Assembly: GCA_023404345.1 (NCBI GenBank) | Contig: JAEYCB010000040.1 | Span: 1 to 42,193 of the forward strand | Length of the DNA stretch: 42,193 nucleotides | Direction: 5' to 3' | DNA from: Bacillota bacterium | GTDB taxonomy: Bacteria; Bacillota; Clostridia; Christensenellales; Aristaeellaceae | Shown here: positions 7,680 through 15,224 of the stretch, piece after piece | Layout of the letters: each line of letters starts with the position of its first letter | How positions within the stretch are numbered: the first letter of the stretch is position 1 | Program-made: the position numbers and the translations under genes | The notes under the pieces: generated by a model | Told to the model about the DNA's origin: nothing | Database searches by the model: none | Seen by the model: only the letters and a program-made list of their open reading frames with translations

Positions 7680-8791
7680 TGTACAGAATCCTCCAGCACG
7701 TTCACAATTGCCTGCGCAACAATGATGTCCTCGCCTTCTTGTAGACATTGAGGATTGAGAACCAGCTCATCCCTACTGATGTCGGTATAAATTTGTGGCT
7801 CTAAAGTAAGTAAGGTATCAAAAACCTGACGTGCTGGTATATATGTTGGGCGAATATATACGCGCAGAATATCCACGGGTTGTATACCTGGTTCTTGTGG
7901 ATAACCTAAACGCACACATGCTTTACCGGATGCGTTAATTATGGCAGCCATACGTTTTGACGAATCAGTCCATTTGTCTTTCTGATGGATTTCATCAATA
8001 TCCATAAACAGTTCTACAGCCTTTACTATTCCAGCGATGGTTTCTTTGTCGATTTTCATGCAACGACCAACACCATAATTGGGGCAGCAGCATGCGTCGC
8101 AAGCTTCTATCAAATCGCTTCTGCCAAGAATTAATCCGGAAGATTGAGGCCCGCGAAGCTGTTTTCCACCACTAAAAACTACAAGATCGGCACCTTCATT
8201 ATGGAACCGTGTCAAATTGGATTTTGGAGGAAGCTCGGCGGCTGCGTCCACAATAATAGGAATATTATACTTTTTAAGTAAAGGCGACAAAGTGCTCAAT
8301 GCGATGGAACCGCGCAAACCTTCGGCTTCAGAAACGTAAAAAAATGCAGCTGTTCGTTCTGTAATAGCATTCTCCACTTCTTCTAAAAGTGCTGAAGAAG
8401 TTCGCCCGACTTCTATAAATTTGGCTCCAGAAAGAAGCAATGCCTGATCATACAAAATACGGTGGCATTTCAAAACGATGATTTCGTTTTTCATGCCAGC
8501 TGTATCAGGCAAGCGTAGACGATGAGCAGCATTGTCCCTAGCTATACATGCTGCTGCCGAGATGGCTAATCCGGCATCTGCTCCACAAGTGATACAGCAT
8601 GCTTCAGCTCCTACGAGCTGGGCGATGCGTTTACCGGCAGCACGGTGCAGTTCATTCATGTCGACAAAACAGTTTCCTGCTTCTGCCATTGCCTGCCGTA
8701 CCGAGGGATGCATAATAGACCCACCAATGCGCGTGACAGTTCCGCATGCGTTTATTAAGGTTTTTAGATGCAGATCTTCATATATGCTCAT
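7676..8791 (-). CDS. SelA/DgaE-like PLP-dependent enzyme (probable ammonia-lyase)
   Basis: This 371-residue fold type I PLP protein resembles the SelA-related group that includes D-glucosaminate-6-phosphate ammonia-lyase (DgaE) and YhfS, not true selenocysteine synthase. Visible features are LINACGTVTRIGGS (12-25), typical of this group, a substrate-side EL(H)RAAGKRIAQLVGAE segment, VDAAAE (181-186) with the cofactor aspartate at 182, and FSGGKQLRGPQSSG with the Schiff-base lysine at 210. No selB/selD or tRNA-Sec gene is nearby, against selenium metabolism. Its stop overlaps the start of the D-aminotransferase gene. The reaction, probably elimination of ammonia or another beta-group from an amino acid or amino sugar acid, is inferred from the family. 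Confidence 0.8.
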   Translation of the reverse strand: MSIYEDLHLKTLINACGTVTRIGGSIMHPSVRQAMAEAGNCFVDMNELHRAAGKRIAQLVGAEACCITCGADAGLAISAAACIARDNAAHRLRLPDTAGMKNEIIVLKCHRILYDQALLLSGAKFIEVGRTSSALLEEVENAITERTAAFFYVSEAEGLRGSIALSTLSPLLKKYNIPIIVDAAAELPPKSNLTRFHNEGADLVVFSGGKQLRGPQSSGLILGRSDLIEACDACCCPNYGVGRCMKIDKETIAGIVKAVELFMDIDEIHQKDKWTDSSKRMAAIINASGKACVRLGYPQEPGIQPVDILRVYIRPTYIPARQVFDTLLTLEPQIYTDISRDELVLNPQCLQEGEDIIVAQAIVNVLEDSVQ

Positions 8792-8805
8792 ACAATCATC
8801 TCATT

Positions 8806-9537
8806 TCAAAATTCATAGGAAGATACATGGCGGAAGCGTTCGTTAGGTGTTGCCTGCAATGGCTGTAAAAAGAAATGGTTAAGGAAGTATTCAAAAGGAC
8901 AAGCTTCAATCGAGTATTCCGGATGCTTTTCCAAATAACCTTTCCACATATTATCGAGGGGAGTTCTATGTATTTGGATTGCCTGCTGTTTACGTTCCAG
9001 ACAAGGGGTTATATCCACTTCAAAATTTGCTTCTTGAGGACCTCTAGCAAAGTAGTATTTGTCACGTACAAACTGTGTTTTGAACCCCATATCAAAAGTT
9101 TCTGGCAAATCAGACTTTCTTCCAGCCATCCATGCGGCATGTTCGACAGCTTTTCCAGTAATATCATGATCGGGGTTTTCCTCGTAATGACCATAAGGAT
9201 CAAATGTAATAACGGTATCAATTTTTAAATAGCGCAGAAGCAGCAAAAGCCTGTGCCGAAGTTCGATCAGGTGAAAGAAGTGAAGATCATGATTTTTATA
9301 ATTGAGGTGGTAAACTTTTCGAATTCCTAAAAAGCGGGCCGCTTCTTCCGTTTCCTGCTCGAGGAGAGCGGTCGTTTGGCCATAGGATAGGCCATAGCTA
9401 TCCATACAGTCATCTGTGGTGCGAATCCAGAAACCCTCATAACCTGCTGCTAATAGGCTGTGCATTAAACCAAAGGCATTAAGGGTAAAATCATCTGAAT
9501 GCGGAAAGATGGCTGCAAATCTTCGCTTATTACACAT
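8806..9537 (-). CDS. PIG-L/LmbE family zinc deacetylase
   Basis: PIG-L proteins are zinc hydrolases that remove N-acyl groups, usually from amino sugars (MshB, BshB, PIGL). The 243-residue protein has PHSDD at 12-16: His13, Asp15 and Asp16 stand where the family has AHPDD(E), though proline and glutamate are replaced by serine and phenylalanine. NPDH (121-124) supplies the second metal-ligand histidine, where HPDH is usual. ATG at 9537 was chosen because GGAGG lies seven bases upstream; it overlaps the ATPase stop by eight bases. Placed between an amino acid importer and two PLP enzymes, it may deacylate an imported N-acylated or glycosylated amino compound. The substrate is unknown. Confidence 0.85.
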   Translation of the reverse strand: MCNKRRFAAIFPHSDDFTLNAFGLMHSLLAAGYEGFWIRTTDDCMDSYGLSYGQTTALLEQETEEAARFLGIRKVYHLNYKNHDLHFFHLIELRHRLLLLLRYLKIDTVITFDPYGHYEENPDHDITGKAVEHAAWMAGRKSDLPETFDMGFKTQFVRDKYYFARGPQEANFEVDITPCLERKQQAIQIHRTPLDNMWKGYLEKHPEYSIEACPFEYFLNHFFLQPLQATPNERFRHVSSYEF

Positions 9538-10324
9538 TGCTTTTCCTCCCAGAAATATCCACATTAAATGTAGATAAAAACTCTTTTAAGCGCGGATGCG
9601 CACGATCTTCAAAAATTTCTTTGGGAGTACCTGTTTGGGCGATTTTGCCATGGTCCATGAATACTACCTTATCAGAGATTTCGTAGGCAAAACGCATTTC
9701 ATGCGTTACCAGGATCATGGTGTTTCCTTCCTGTGCTAGTTCTTTAATGACTTGAAGAACCTCACCTACAAGTTCGGGATCTAGTGCGCTGGTAGCTTCG
9801 TCAAATAGCATAACCAAAGGATTCATGGCAATAGCACGCGCAATTGCCACACGCTGCTGTTGACCGCCGGATAGCTGAGAGGGATAAACATCCATCTTAT
9901 CTGCCAGTCCTACGCGGGAAAGCCATTTTTCTGCTTGGGCTTTGGCTGTGTCGGCTGCCATTCCTTCAACTTTTGTAAGACCCAACATAACATTTTTAAG
10001 TACTGTCATATGTGGAAAGAGGTTAAATTGCTGAAAAACCATGCCCGTGTGAATTCGTTGCTTGGCAATTTGCCCCTCTGAAAGACGGACCCGCTTCCCG
10101 CCGACCTCTTTATAGCCTAGCAATTCCCCCTGAAGACGTATCGTGCCCTTTTGGTATTCTTCAAGAAGATTAATGCAGCGAAGCAACGTGGTTTTTCCAG
10201 AACCGGAGGCCCCAATGATTGAAACGACTTCCCCTTTCTTAATGTCTAAATCCACATCAGAAAATACTTTTAATTTTCCATACCACTTTTCCAAACCGCG
10301 AATTTCGAGCAATGTATTGCTCAT
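9530..10324 (-). CDS. polar amino acid ABC transporter, ATP-binding protein
   Basis: This is the ATPase of the PAAT-type importer encoded upstream. The 264 residues show the Walker A loop GASGSGKTT (38-46), Q-loop FQQFNLFPH (97-105), signature LSGGQQQR (151-158), Walker B VMLFDEA (171-177) and H-loop VTHEM, as in GlnQ/HisP/ArtP. It overlaps the preceding permease by four bases (ATGA). The family transports polar amino acids; specificity cannot be inferred from the ATPase. Confidence 0.95.
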   Translation of the reverse strand: MSNTLLEIRGLEKWYGKLKVFSDVDLDIKKGEVVSIIGASGSGKTTLLRCINLLEEYQKGTIRLQGELLGYKEVGGKRVRLSEGQIAKQRIHTGMVFQQFNLFPHMTVLKNVMLGLTKVEGMAADTAKAQAEKWLSRVGLADKMDVYPSQLSGGQQQRVAIARAIAMNPLVMLFDEATSALDPELVGEVLQVIKELAQEGNTMILVTHEMRFAYEISDKVVFMDHGKIAQTGTPKEIFEDRAHPRLKEFLSTFNVDISGRKSNV

Positions 10325-10992
10325 ACGCTCAACCCCTTCGAAGTTTTCTTTTCTAGATGTTTGCCAAGACGTTCTATGACAATATTAATAATAAGGTATA
10401 CAAGGCCAATGAAGCAGTAGAAAAATAAAGCATTATTATTTATCGCAATAAGCTGTTGTGTTGCTAAAATTAATTCTGCGACACCAATGAGGGAGAGAAG
10501 AGTCGAACCTTTCACAATCTCGGTAATGGTATTGAGCCAAGGAGGGAGCATGCGCACAACGGCTTGAGGAACCAGTATATATCGTAGGATCTGGCTGAAA
10601 CGCATACCTATAGCTTTTCCAGCATCTATTTGCCCTTTTGGAATTGCTTGCAGGGCGCCACGTACATTTTCTGTAACGTGTGCACCTGCGTTTACGGATA
10701 ACGCTATAAAGCCTGCAGTAAAGGGTGAAAGTTGCAAACCATAATTGCGCAGCCAGAAATCTATAAGATAGTAAATGGAAAAGACAATAACCAGACCAGG
10801 AATTCCACGAATGATGTCCACATAAATGCGAAATGGAATACGCGCGAGCTTATTGCCGTATGTCAAAACAATGCCAAAAGCAATTCCTACGACCGTACTA
10901 ATGAGAATAGCAAGAAACGAAGCAGTTAATGTATTGATCAAACCAGTTAAGATCATTTTCGAATTTAAAACGGCTTCTAACAGCTTTAACAT
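10321..10992 (-). CDS. polar amino acid ABC transporter, permease
   Basis: This 223-residue inner-membrane protein has five or so predicted helices and the HisM/GlnP layout. The cytoplasmic coupling segment is GALQAIPKGQIDAGKAIGM, matching the EAA loop that docks to the ATPase. It probably forms a heterodimer with the permease encoded just upstream. It overlaps the ATPase gene and lies 12 bases after the other permease. Confidence 0.94.
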   Translation of the reverse strand: MLKLLEAVLNSKMILTGLINTLTASFLAILISTVVGIAFGIVLTYGNKLARIPFRIYVDIIRGIPGLVIVFSIYYLIDFWLRNYGLQLSPFTAGFIALSVNAGAHVTENVRGALQAIPKGQIDAGKAIGMRFSQILRYILVPQAVVRMLPPWLNTITEIVKGSTLLSLIGVAELILATQQLIAINNNALFFYCFIGLVYLIINIVIERLGKHLEKKTSKGLSV

Positions 10993-11004
10993 AAGTCCAC
11001 CTCC

Positions 11005-11664
11005 CTAACGTATTTTAAGTCTGCGCTCCAAAATTCTAAGCAGAAACGCAATTAGGTAACAGGTGAGCATATACATTAAACCTACAATAACCCACACTTC
11101 GATAACGCGAAAAGTAAGAGTATTTACTTTTCTGGCAAGATAGGTTAGCTCAATGACAGCAATGGAGGAAGCCAGCGAAGTGTCCTTAAATAGGGAGATA
11201 AAGTTATTGCTAAGCGAAGGCATTACATTTCGGAACATGATAGGTAATTGGATAAAGCACACAATTTGCCGTTTCCTCAACCCAATGGCGAGCCCGGCTT
11301 CCACAATGCCACGAGATATACCTTGAAGCCCGGCTCGAAATACTTCAGTGAGATATGCACCAGCATAGAGCGATAGGGCTGTGATAAACGATGCATGTTT
11401 GCTCAATATTAGACCCGTGTCGGGGAGGCCAAAATAGCAGATAAAAATCAACACCAGCAACGGTACATTGCGAAGTATGGTAACGTATATACTTGAGAGG
11501 TTTCTTAGCCAACGCTGCTTGGAGATGGCACAGAAAGCCAGCAATATGCCCAATATCATACCAATAAATAATGAGATTGCAGCTAAATACAACCCCAGAC
11601 CCAATCCTCGCAGAAAATCTGGAATGTATTTGTAAACCAAAGGGAAATTCAGATAATAGGCCAT
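11005..11664 (-). CDS. polar amino acid ABC transporter, permease
   Basis: This 219-residue polytopic protein is a second HisQ/HisM-type permease. Its EAA-like loop reads GLQGISRGIVEAGLAIGL. Hydrophobic segments begin near residue 20 and continue to a basic tail (RILERRLKIR). It differs clearly from the downstream permease, so the channel is likely a heterodimer. It is separated from the binding-protein gene by 97 bases containing a strong stem-loop. Confidence 0.94.
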   Translation of the reverse strand: MAYYLNFPLVYKYIPDFLRGLGLGLYLAAISLFIGMILGILLAFCAISKQRWLRNLSSIYVTILRNVPLLVLIFICYFGLPDTGLILSKHASFITALSLYAGAYLTEVFRAGLQGISRGIVEAGLAIGLRKRQIVCFIQLPIMFRNVMPSLSNNFISLFKDTSLASSIAVIELTYLARKVNTLTFRVIEVWVIVGLMYMLTCYLIAFLLRILERRLKIR

Positions 11665-11704
11665 AAGTGCCTCCTTATCTCCATACTGGATGGCGTGTTT
11701 TTGA

Positions 11705-11749
11705 TAAGGGCAACCCCCGCTGTTTCCCTATCGCTGGAGGTTGCCCTTA
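11705..11749 (-). other. strong intercistronic stem-loop after the binding-protein gene
   Basis: A 14-bp stem (TAAGGGCAACCCCC against GGAGGTTGCCCTTA on the plus strand, one mismatch/G-U) with a 17-base loop lies between the solute-binding-protein stop and the first permease. No T-run follows on the minus strand, so it is more likely an mRNA 3'-end protector or partial attenuator, raising binding protein over permease, than a full terminator. Confidence 0.65.
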
Positions 11750-11761
11750 CTTAAATAAAGG

Positions 11762-12625
11762 TTAATCCTGAGAGTACATGGAAGGCATACCTACCTTAGG
11801 TTCCGCAGGACGTTCGCCAAACCACTTCTCAAAAGCATCGGCATAAAGCTGGTACGTCGTGCCAGTCATGGCATCCAGCAATACCTGATTGACATAATTA
11901 ATCCATACCTGATCGTAGGGATTCATTACAGCGCCATAGTTTTGAGGAATGGAAGCAAACCCGGAATCGGTATACTTTTCTGGTTGCTGACTGGCCAACC
12001 ATTTAATGGAAGAGAGGTCTACTGCTCCAGCATCGGCACGTCCAGAATCTACCGCTTGATAAACTAGACCTTGGCTTTCATACTGGTCGTCTATACTGCC
12101 AGGAAGCATCTTTTGTACGTTGGCACTTGCGTCAGCATTTTGCAAAATAGCGACGGTGACTTGCTCGCCTGCGGCAATTGCGTTAACAAGTTCTTCGTAG
12201 CTGGCATATTTGCCGCCTGTTTTAAGAATGAGACCGATACCTTCCGTATAGTATGGCACGGAAAAAGCAACCTGTTGGGCACGAGCACCGTTGATAGTCA
12301 TAAACTGAAAAGTAATGTCTACTTTATCGGCAAGGATATTGGGTATACGTTGGTCTCCGGCTTGCTCTACAAACTGCACCTTTTGAGGATCTCCAAACAG
12401 CGCAGTGGCAAGGATACGGGCCATGTCGATATCGAAACCTTCATACTCACCATCAGCATTTACGGAATGCCAGGGCACGTTGGTAGAACCAGTACCAACA
12501 ATCAGATAACCTCGTTCGAGCACTTCCTGAAGCTTGCTCTTATATGGCTCAACAGCAGCAAAAGCATTTGTGCACAAAGCCAAGAGCAACAGGATAGTTA
12601 ACAGAGTTGCCAATGCCTTTTTCAT
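11762..12625 (-). CDS. amino acid ABC transporter, substrate-binding protein (SBP family 3)
   Basis: This extracellular binding protein of 287 residues has a type I signal peptide (two lysines, a leucine-rich core, then TNAFA-A, cleavage near residue 24). The mature part begins with ...LQEVLERGYLIVGTGST, then GEYEGFDIDMARILATALFG, the usual start of SBP_bac_3 domains. No lipobox cysteine is present at the cleavage site, so it may be released or held by the permease rather than lipid-anchored, which is uncommon in Gram-positives and worth noting. It is flanked by hairpins on both sides. The ligand is probably a polar amino acid or derivative. Confidence 0.93.
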   Translation of the reverse strand: MKKALATLLTILLLLALCTNAFAAVEPYKSKLQEVLERGYLIVGTGSTNVPWHSVNADGEYEGFDIDMARILATALFGDPQKVQFVEQAGDQRIPNILADKVDITFQFMTINGARAQQVAFSVPYYTEGIGLILKTGGKYASYEELVNAIAAGEQVTVAILQNADASANVQKMLPGSIDDQYESQGLVYQAVDSGRADAGAVDLSSIKWLASQQPEKYTDSGFASIPQNYGAVMNPYDQVWINYVNQVLLDAMTGTTYQLYADAFEKWFGERPAEPKVGMPSMYSQD

Positions 12626-12652
12626 AGTTTTCCCTCCAGTGTTTCATTATGT

Positions 12653-12676
12653 TAACACCCTTTGCCTGGGGTGTTA
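12653..12676 (-). other. intercistronic stem-loop between the RidA and binding-protein genes
   Basis: TAACACCC (12653-12660) pairs perfectly with GGGTGTTA (12669-12676) around an 8-base loop. No T-run follows. With the hairpin after the binding-protein gene it brackets that cistron, as expected if its message segment is specially processed or stabilised. Confidence 0.5.
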
Positions 12677-12689
12677 CATGCTGTTTTGT

Positions 12690-13148
12690 TTAGGAAATCT
12701 CCACGGTGAGGTCAATTTCTACCGGGATATTGTTTGGAAGAGATGAAAGTCCGATTGCACATCGCGTATGCCGTCCTTTTTCCCCAAAAATACGAACCAT
12801 CATATCCGAAAAACCATTGGCTACCTGAGGCTGATCGAAAAAGTCAGGGGTAGAAGCTACATATACTGTTGCTTTAAGAATTTTGTTGATGCGGTCCAAG
12901 TCTCCCAAAAAAAGTTTGAGATGAGCAAGAAGGTTAATGCCGCAGATTTCAGCAGCGTGATAACCGTCAATAACGGTACATGCTTCGCCTAATCGACCGG
13001 TGTATTGCGGTTCTCCATTTACAATCGGCCCCTGCCCTGAAACGTAGATAATGTTACCGCTTTGTGTGACCGGAATGAAATTAGCGACAGGAGAAGGAGG
13101 AACGGGCAGATTAATGTCGAGAGTTTGAATGCGATTTTCGATTTCCAT
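12690..13148 (-). CDS. RidA/YjgF/UK114 family protein
   Basis: RidA proteins hydrolyse reactive enamines and imines such as 2-aminoacrylate made by PLP lyases. The 152-residue protein begins LPVPPSPVANFIPVTQSGN and carries VSGQGP, the pattern of a RidA subgroup distinct from archetypal RidA. The conserved arginine that binds the substrate carboxylate corresponds to Arg119 in HTRCAIGLSSLP, and VEID follows. ATG was chosen at GGAGG plus seven bases; an in-frame extension of seven codons lacks a site. In an operon with a SelA/DgaE-like lyase, a housekeeping role for its enamine product is a natural inference. Confidence 0.88.
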   Translation of the reverse strand: MEIENRIQTLDINLPVPPSPVANFIPVTQSGNIIYVSGQGPIVNGEPQYTGRLGEACTVIDGYHAAEICGINLLAHLKLFLGDLDRINKILKATVYVASTPDFFDQPQVANGFSDMMVRIFGEKGRHTRCAIGLSSLPNNIPVEIDLTVEIS

Positions 13149-13169
13149 GACTTTTCCTCCGATTTGCAA

Positions 13170-13823
13170 CTAATTGTTTCGGATCGTGTCTAAATAGGAA
13201 TAGAGCGTTACTTTGGAAATTCCTAAAAAGTTACTCACGTGCTCTCCAGATTTAGAAATGAGAAATGCTCCTTTTGAATCCAGATAGGACAAAAACTTAA
13301 GTTTTTCTTCTTTGGTCATATGGGGGGCAGGAGAGCCCACATAATCTTGAGCATCAAGTAACAACATTTCCAATAGTTCGCTAACATTTTTTGCAAAATG
13401 CTCGTGCGTTTCTTCTTTAACAGACGGGTCGTTGACTGGTGTGTAACCATTGTATTTTCGTAGCATTGTTTCAAGCTGTAGGGTATTAGTGATATTGGTA
13501 TTTAGACAAATGGCGGCGACGGGCTTGCTCTCATCCTCTTCATCGTAGATATAGACAGTTGATGAGCGAAGAATTAGCCCATTTTTCGTGTGCGTAATAT
13601 AGTTGAAGCGATCTCCATTTTTTTCTTTGGCTGCGATGATTTCTAACCCCAGATTGCTGCCGCAACCGCCAATTTCACGCCCAGTGAGATGTCCGCGAAT
13701 ATCCACAATTGTATGCTCGTATGGAAGAGTAAGGTCGTGAAAAACAATTTCACTGTCTGGCCCAAGATGGTTTTCAAGCAGTGACAATACTTTATCAATT
13801 GATACCTTCGTATTCTTATCCAT
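13170..13823 (-). CDS. YheO/DauR-type transcriptional regulator (PAS + HTH)
   Basis: The N-terminal half (about 6-118) resembles the YheO PAS-like ligand domain: LGPDSEIVFHDLTLPYEHTI and GHLTGREIGG are characteristic. The C-terminal ~60 residues (KEEKLKFLSYLDSKGAFLIS...ISKVTLYSYLD) match the DauR-type helix-turn-helix. The family includes DauR, which controls D-arginine catabolism in Pseudomonas. Its position as first gene of the operon suggests local autoregulation. ATG at 13823 was chosen with AGGAG nine bases upstream; a GTG six bases earlier is too close to the site. The effector is probably an amino acid taken up by this operon, which is inference. Confidence 0.87.
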   Translation of the reverse strand: MDKNTKVSIDKVLSLLENHLGPDSEIVFHDLTLPYEHTIVDIRGHLTGREIGGCGSNLGLEIIAAKEKNGDRFNYITHTKNGLILRSSTVYIYDEEDESKPVAAICLNTNITNTLQLETMLRKYNGYTPVNDPSVKEETHEHFAKNVSELLEMLLLDAQDYVGSPAPHMTKEEKLKFLSYLDSKGAFLISKSGEHVSNFLGISKVTLYSYLDTIRNN

Positions 13824-13875
13824 AAACACGATCTCCTGTATGCTAATTTATTATTTGTTCGTTAACTTATTTTTT

Positions 13876-13903
13876 ATTATAATCATATCTGGAGCGTTGT
13901 CAA
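13876..13903 (-). promoter_or_regulatory. promoter of the nine-gene A+T-rich operon
   Basis: On the minus strand TTGACA (13898-13903) and TATAAT (13876-13881) are 16 bp apart, both perfect consensus boxes. About 50 A+T-rich bases separate them from the regulator's start codon, including GTTAAC (13861-13866), a possible operator half. Such a strong promoter implies repression in the absence of an inducer. Confidence 0.75.
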
Positions 13904-13961
13904 CCTTTTTTGCATTTTTCATAATAAAATATGATGTCGTGCTGGAGATATTAATTAGGAC

Positions 13962-14018
13962 ATAAAAAATTGGCAGGAAATTTCCGGCATTCGCGATGAA
14001 ATGAGGGAATTTCCTGCC
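13962..14018 (-). terminator. terminator of the serC-serA operon
   Basis: A 14-bp stem (GGCAGGAAATTTCC with GGGAATTTCCTGCC, one G-U) encloses a 19-base loop, followed on the minus strand by AATTTTTTATG. It lies 34 bases beyond the serA stop and marks the junction between GC-rich and A+T-rich DNA. Confidence 0.85.
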
Positions 14019-14051
14019 TGATATGGCACGAATGAAAGTGCAAAAAAGAGC

Positions 14052-15224
14052 TTAACCTCTTGGCAAACGCAGTCGGATAACACCGGGCAGAGCCTTGAGC
14101 TGAGTCAAAAGCATGTCGTCGGGTTCACGGTCCAGCTCCAGCACGGTCACAGCCATATCGCGCCGGCTCTTGTTGAGCATATTGTTGATGTTGATCTTGC
14201 GCGCGCCGATGGCAGCGGAGATGGCCGATACCATGCCGGGTTCGTTTTCGTGGATAATAATCACGCGCACGCCCTCGCTGTGGCCCAGGATGATTTCCGG
14301 GAAGTTGACGGAATTACGGATTTGTCCATTCTCCAGGTAGTCGCGCAGCTCGCGGGCAGCCATGTCGGCGCAGTTGACTTCGCTTTCTGGCGTGGAGGCG
14401 CCCAGGTGCGGGATTGCTACGGCATTTTTCATCTTGAGCACAGCCTGAGTGGGGAAGTCGGTGACGTAGCTTGCGACCTTGCCGCTTTCCAGCGCGGCAG
14501 CCAGAGCCTCAGCGTCGGCCAGCTCGGCACGGCTGAAGTTGAGCAGATGCACGCCGTCCTTCATCTGATTAAGGGCACTCTGGCCGATCATGCCGCGGGT
14601 AGCATCGGTCAGGGGTACATGGACAGTGATGTAATCGGCCATGTGGAAGATTTCATCTACGGAGGAGGAGCGCTTAATGGCGCGGCTGAGCGACCAGGCG
14701 CTTTCCACGCTGATAAAGGGATCATAGCCGATGACGTTCATGCCCAGTCCCTGTGCGGCGGCATTGGCCACGATTGCGCCGATAGCACCCAGACCAATCA
14801 CGCCCAGCGTCTTGCCGCGGACCTCGGGACCGGCGAACTGGGCTTTGCCCTTTTCTACCAACTTGGCAACCTCCGCACCCTGTCCGTCCAATGTGCGCGC
14901 CCAGTCGATGCCGCCGACCACGTTGCGGCTGCCCAGCATCAGGCCGCAGATGACCAGCTCGGCCACCGCATTGGCATTGGCACCGGGAGTGTTGAAGACC
15001 ACGATGCCGCGCTTGGTGCACTCGTCGATAGGAATGTTGTTGGTGCCTGCACCTGCGCGCGCGATGGCCAGCAGGCTTTCGGGCAGGTCCATGTCATGCA
15101 TGGAGGCAGAGCGAACCAGAATGCCGTCCGGTACCGGCTCTTCTTTGGCGATGAGATAGCGCTCGGCGGTCAAACTTTGATGAATGACATCGGAAATGTT
15201 ATTGAGCGTCTGAATTTTATACAT
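14052..15224 (-). CDS. serA: D-3-phosphoglycerate dehydrogenase, with C-terminal ACT domain
   Basis: It oxidises 3-phosphoglycerate with NAD+, the first step of serine synthesis. The 390 residues comprise a substrate/nucleotide-binding dehydrogenase (GVIGLGAIGA, 141-150; catalytic Arg232 in NFSRAEL; His273 in PHLGAST) and an ACT domain from about 320 (VIIIHENEPGMVSAISAAIG), likely for serine feedback. The glutamate of the usual Arg-Glu-His triad, expected in DFPTE, is glutamine here (DFPTQ, Gln260). The start overlaps the serC stop (TAATG), indicating coupled translation. Other 2-hydroxyacid dehydrogenases share the fold, but the serC link supports SerA. Confidence 0.93.
   Translation of the reverse strand: MYKIQTLNNISDVIHQSLTAERYLIAKEEPVPDGILVRSASMHDMDLPESLLAIARAGAGTNNIPIDECTKRGIVVFNTPGANANAVAELVICGLMLGSRNVVGGIDWARTLDGQGAEVAKLVEKGKAQFAGPEVRGKTLGVIGLGAIGAIVANAAAQGLGMNVIGYDPFISVESAWSLSRAIKRSSSVDEIFHMADYITVHVPLTDATRGMIGQSALNQMKDGVHLLNFSRAELADAEALAAALESGKVASYVTDFPTQAVLKMKNAVAIPHLGASTPESEVNCADMAARELRDYLENGQIRNSVNFPEIILGHSEGVRVIIIHENEPGMVSAISAAIGARKININNMLNKSRRDMAVTVLELDREPDDMLLTQLKALPGVIRLRLPRG

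Noticed and set aside
9009..9221. Small open frame inside the PIG-L gene
   Set aside because: It lacks a ribosome binding site and overlaps a well supported gene in another frame.
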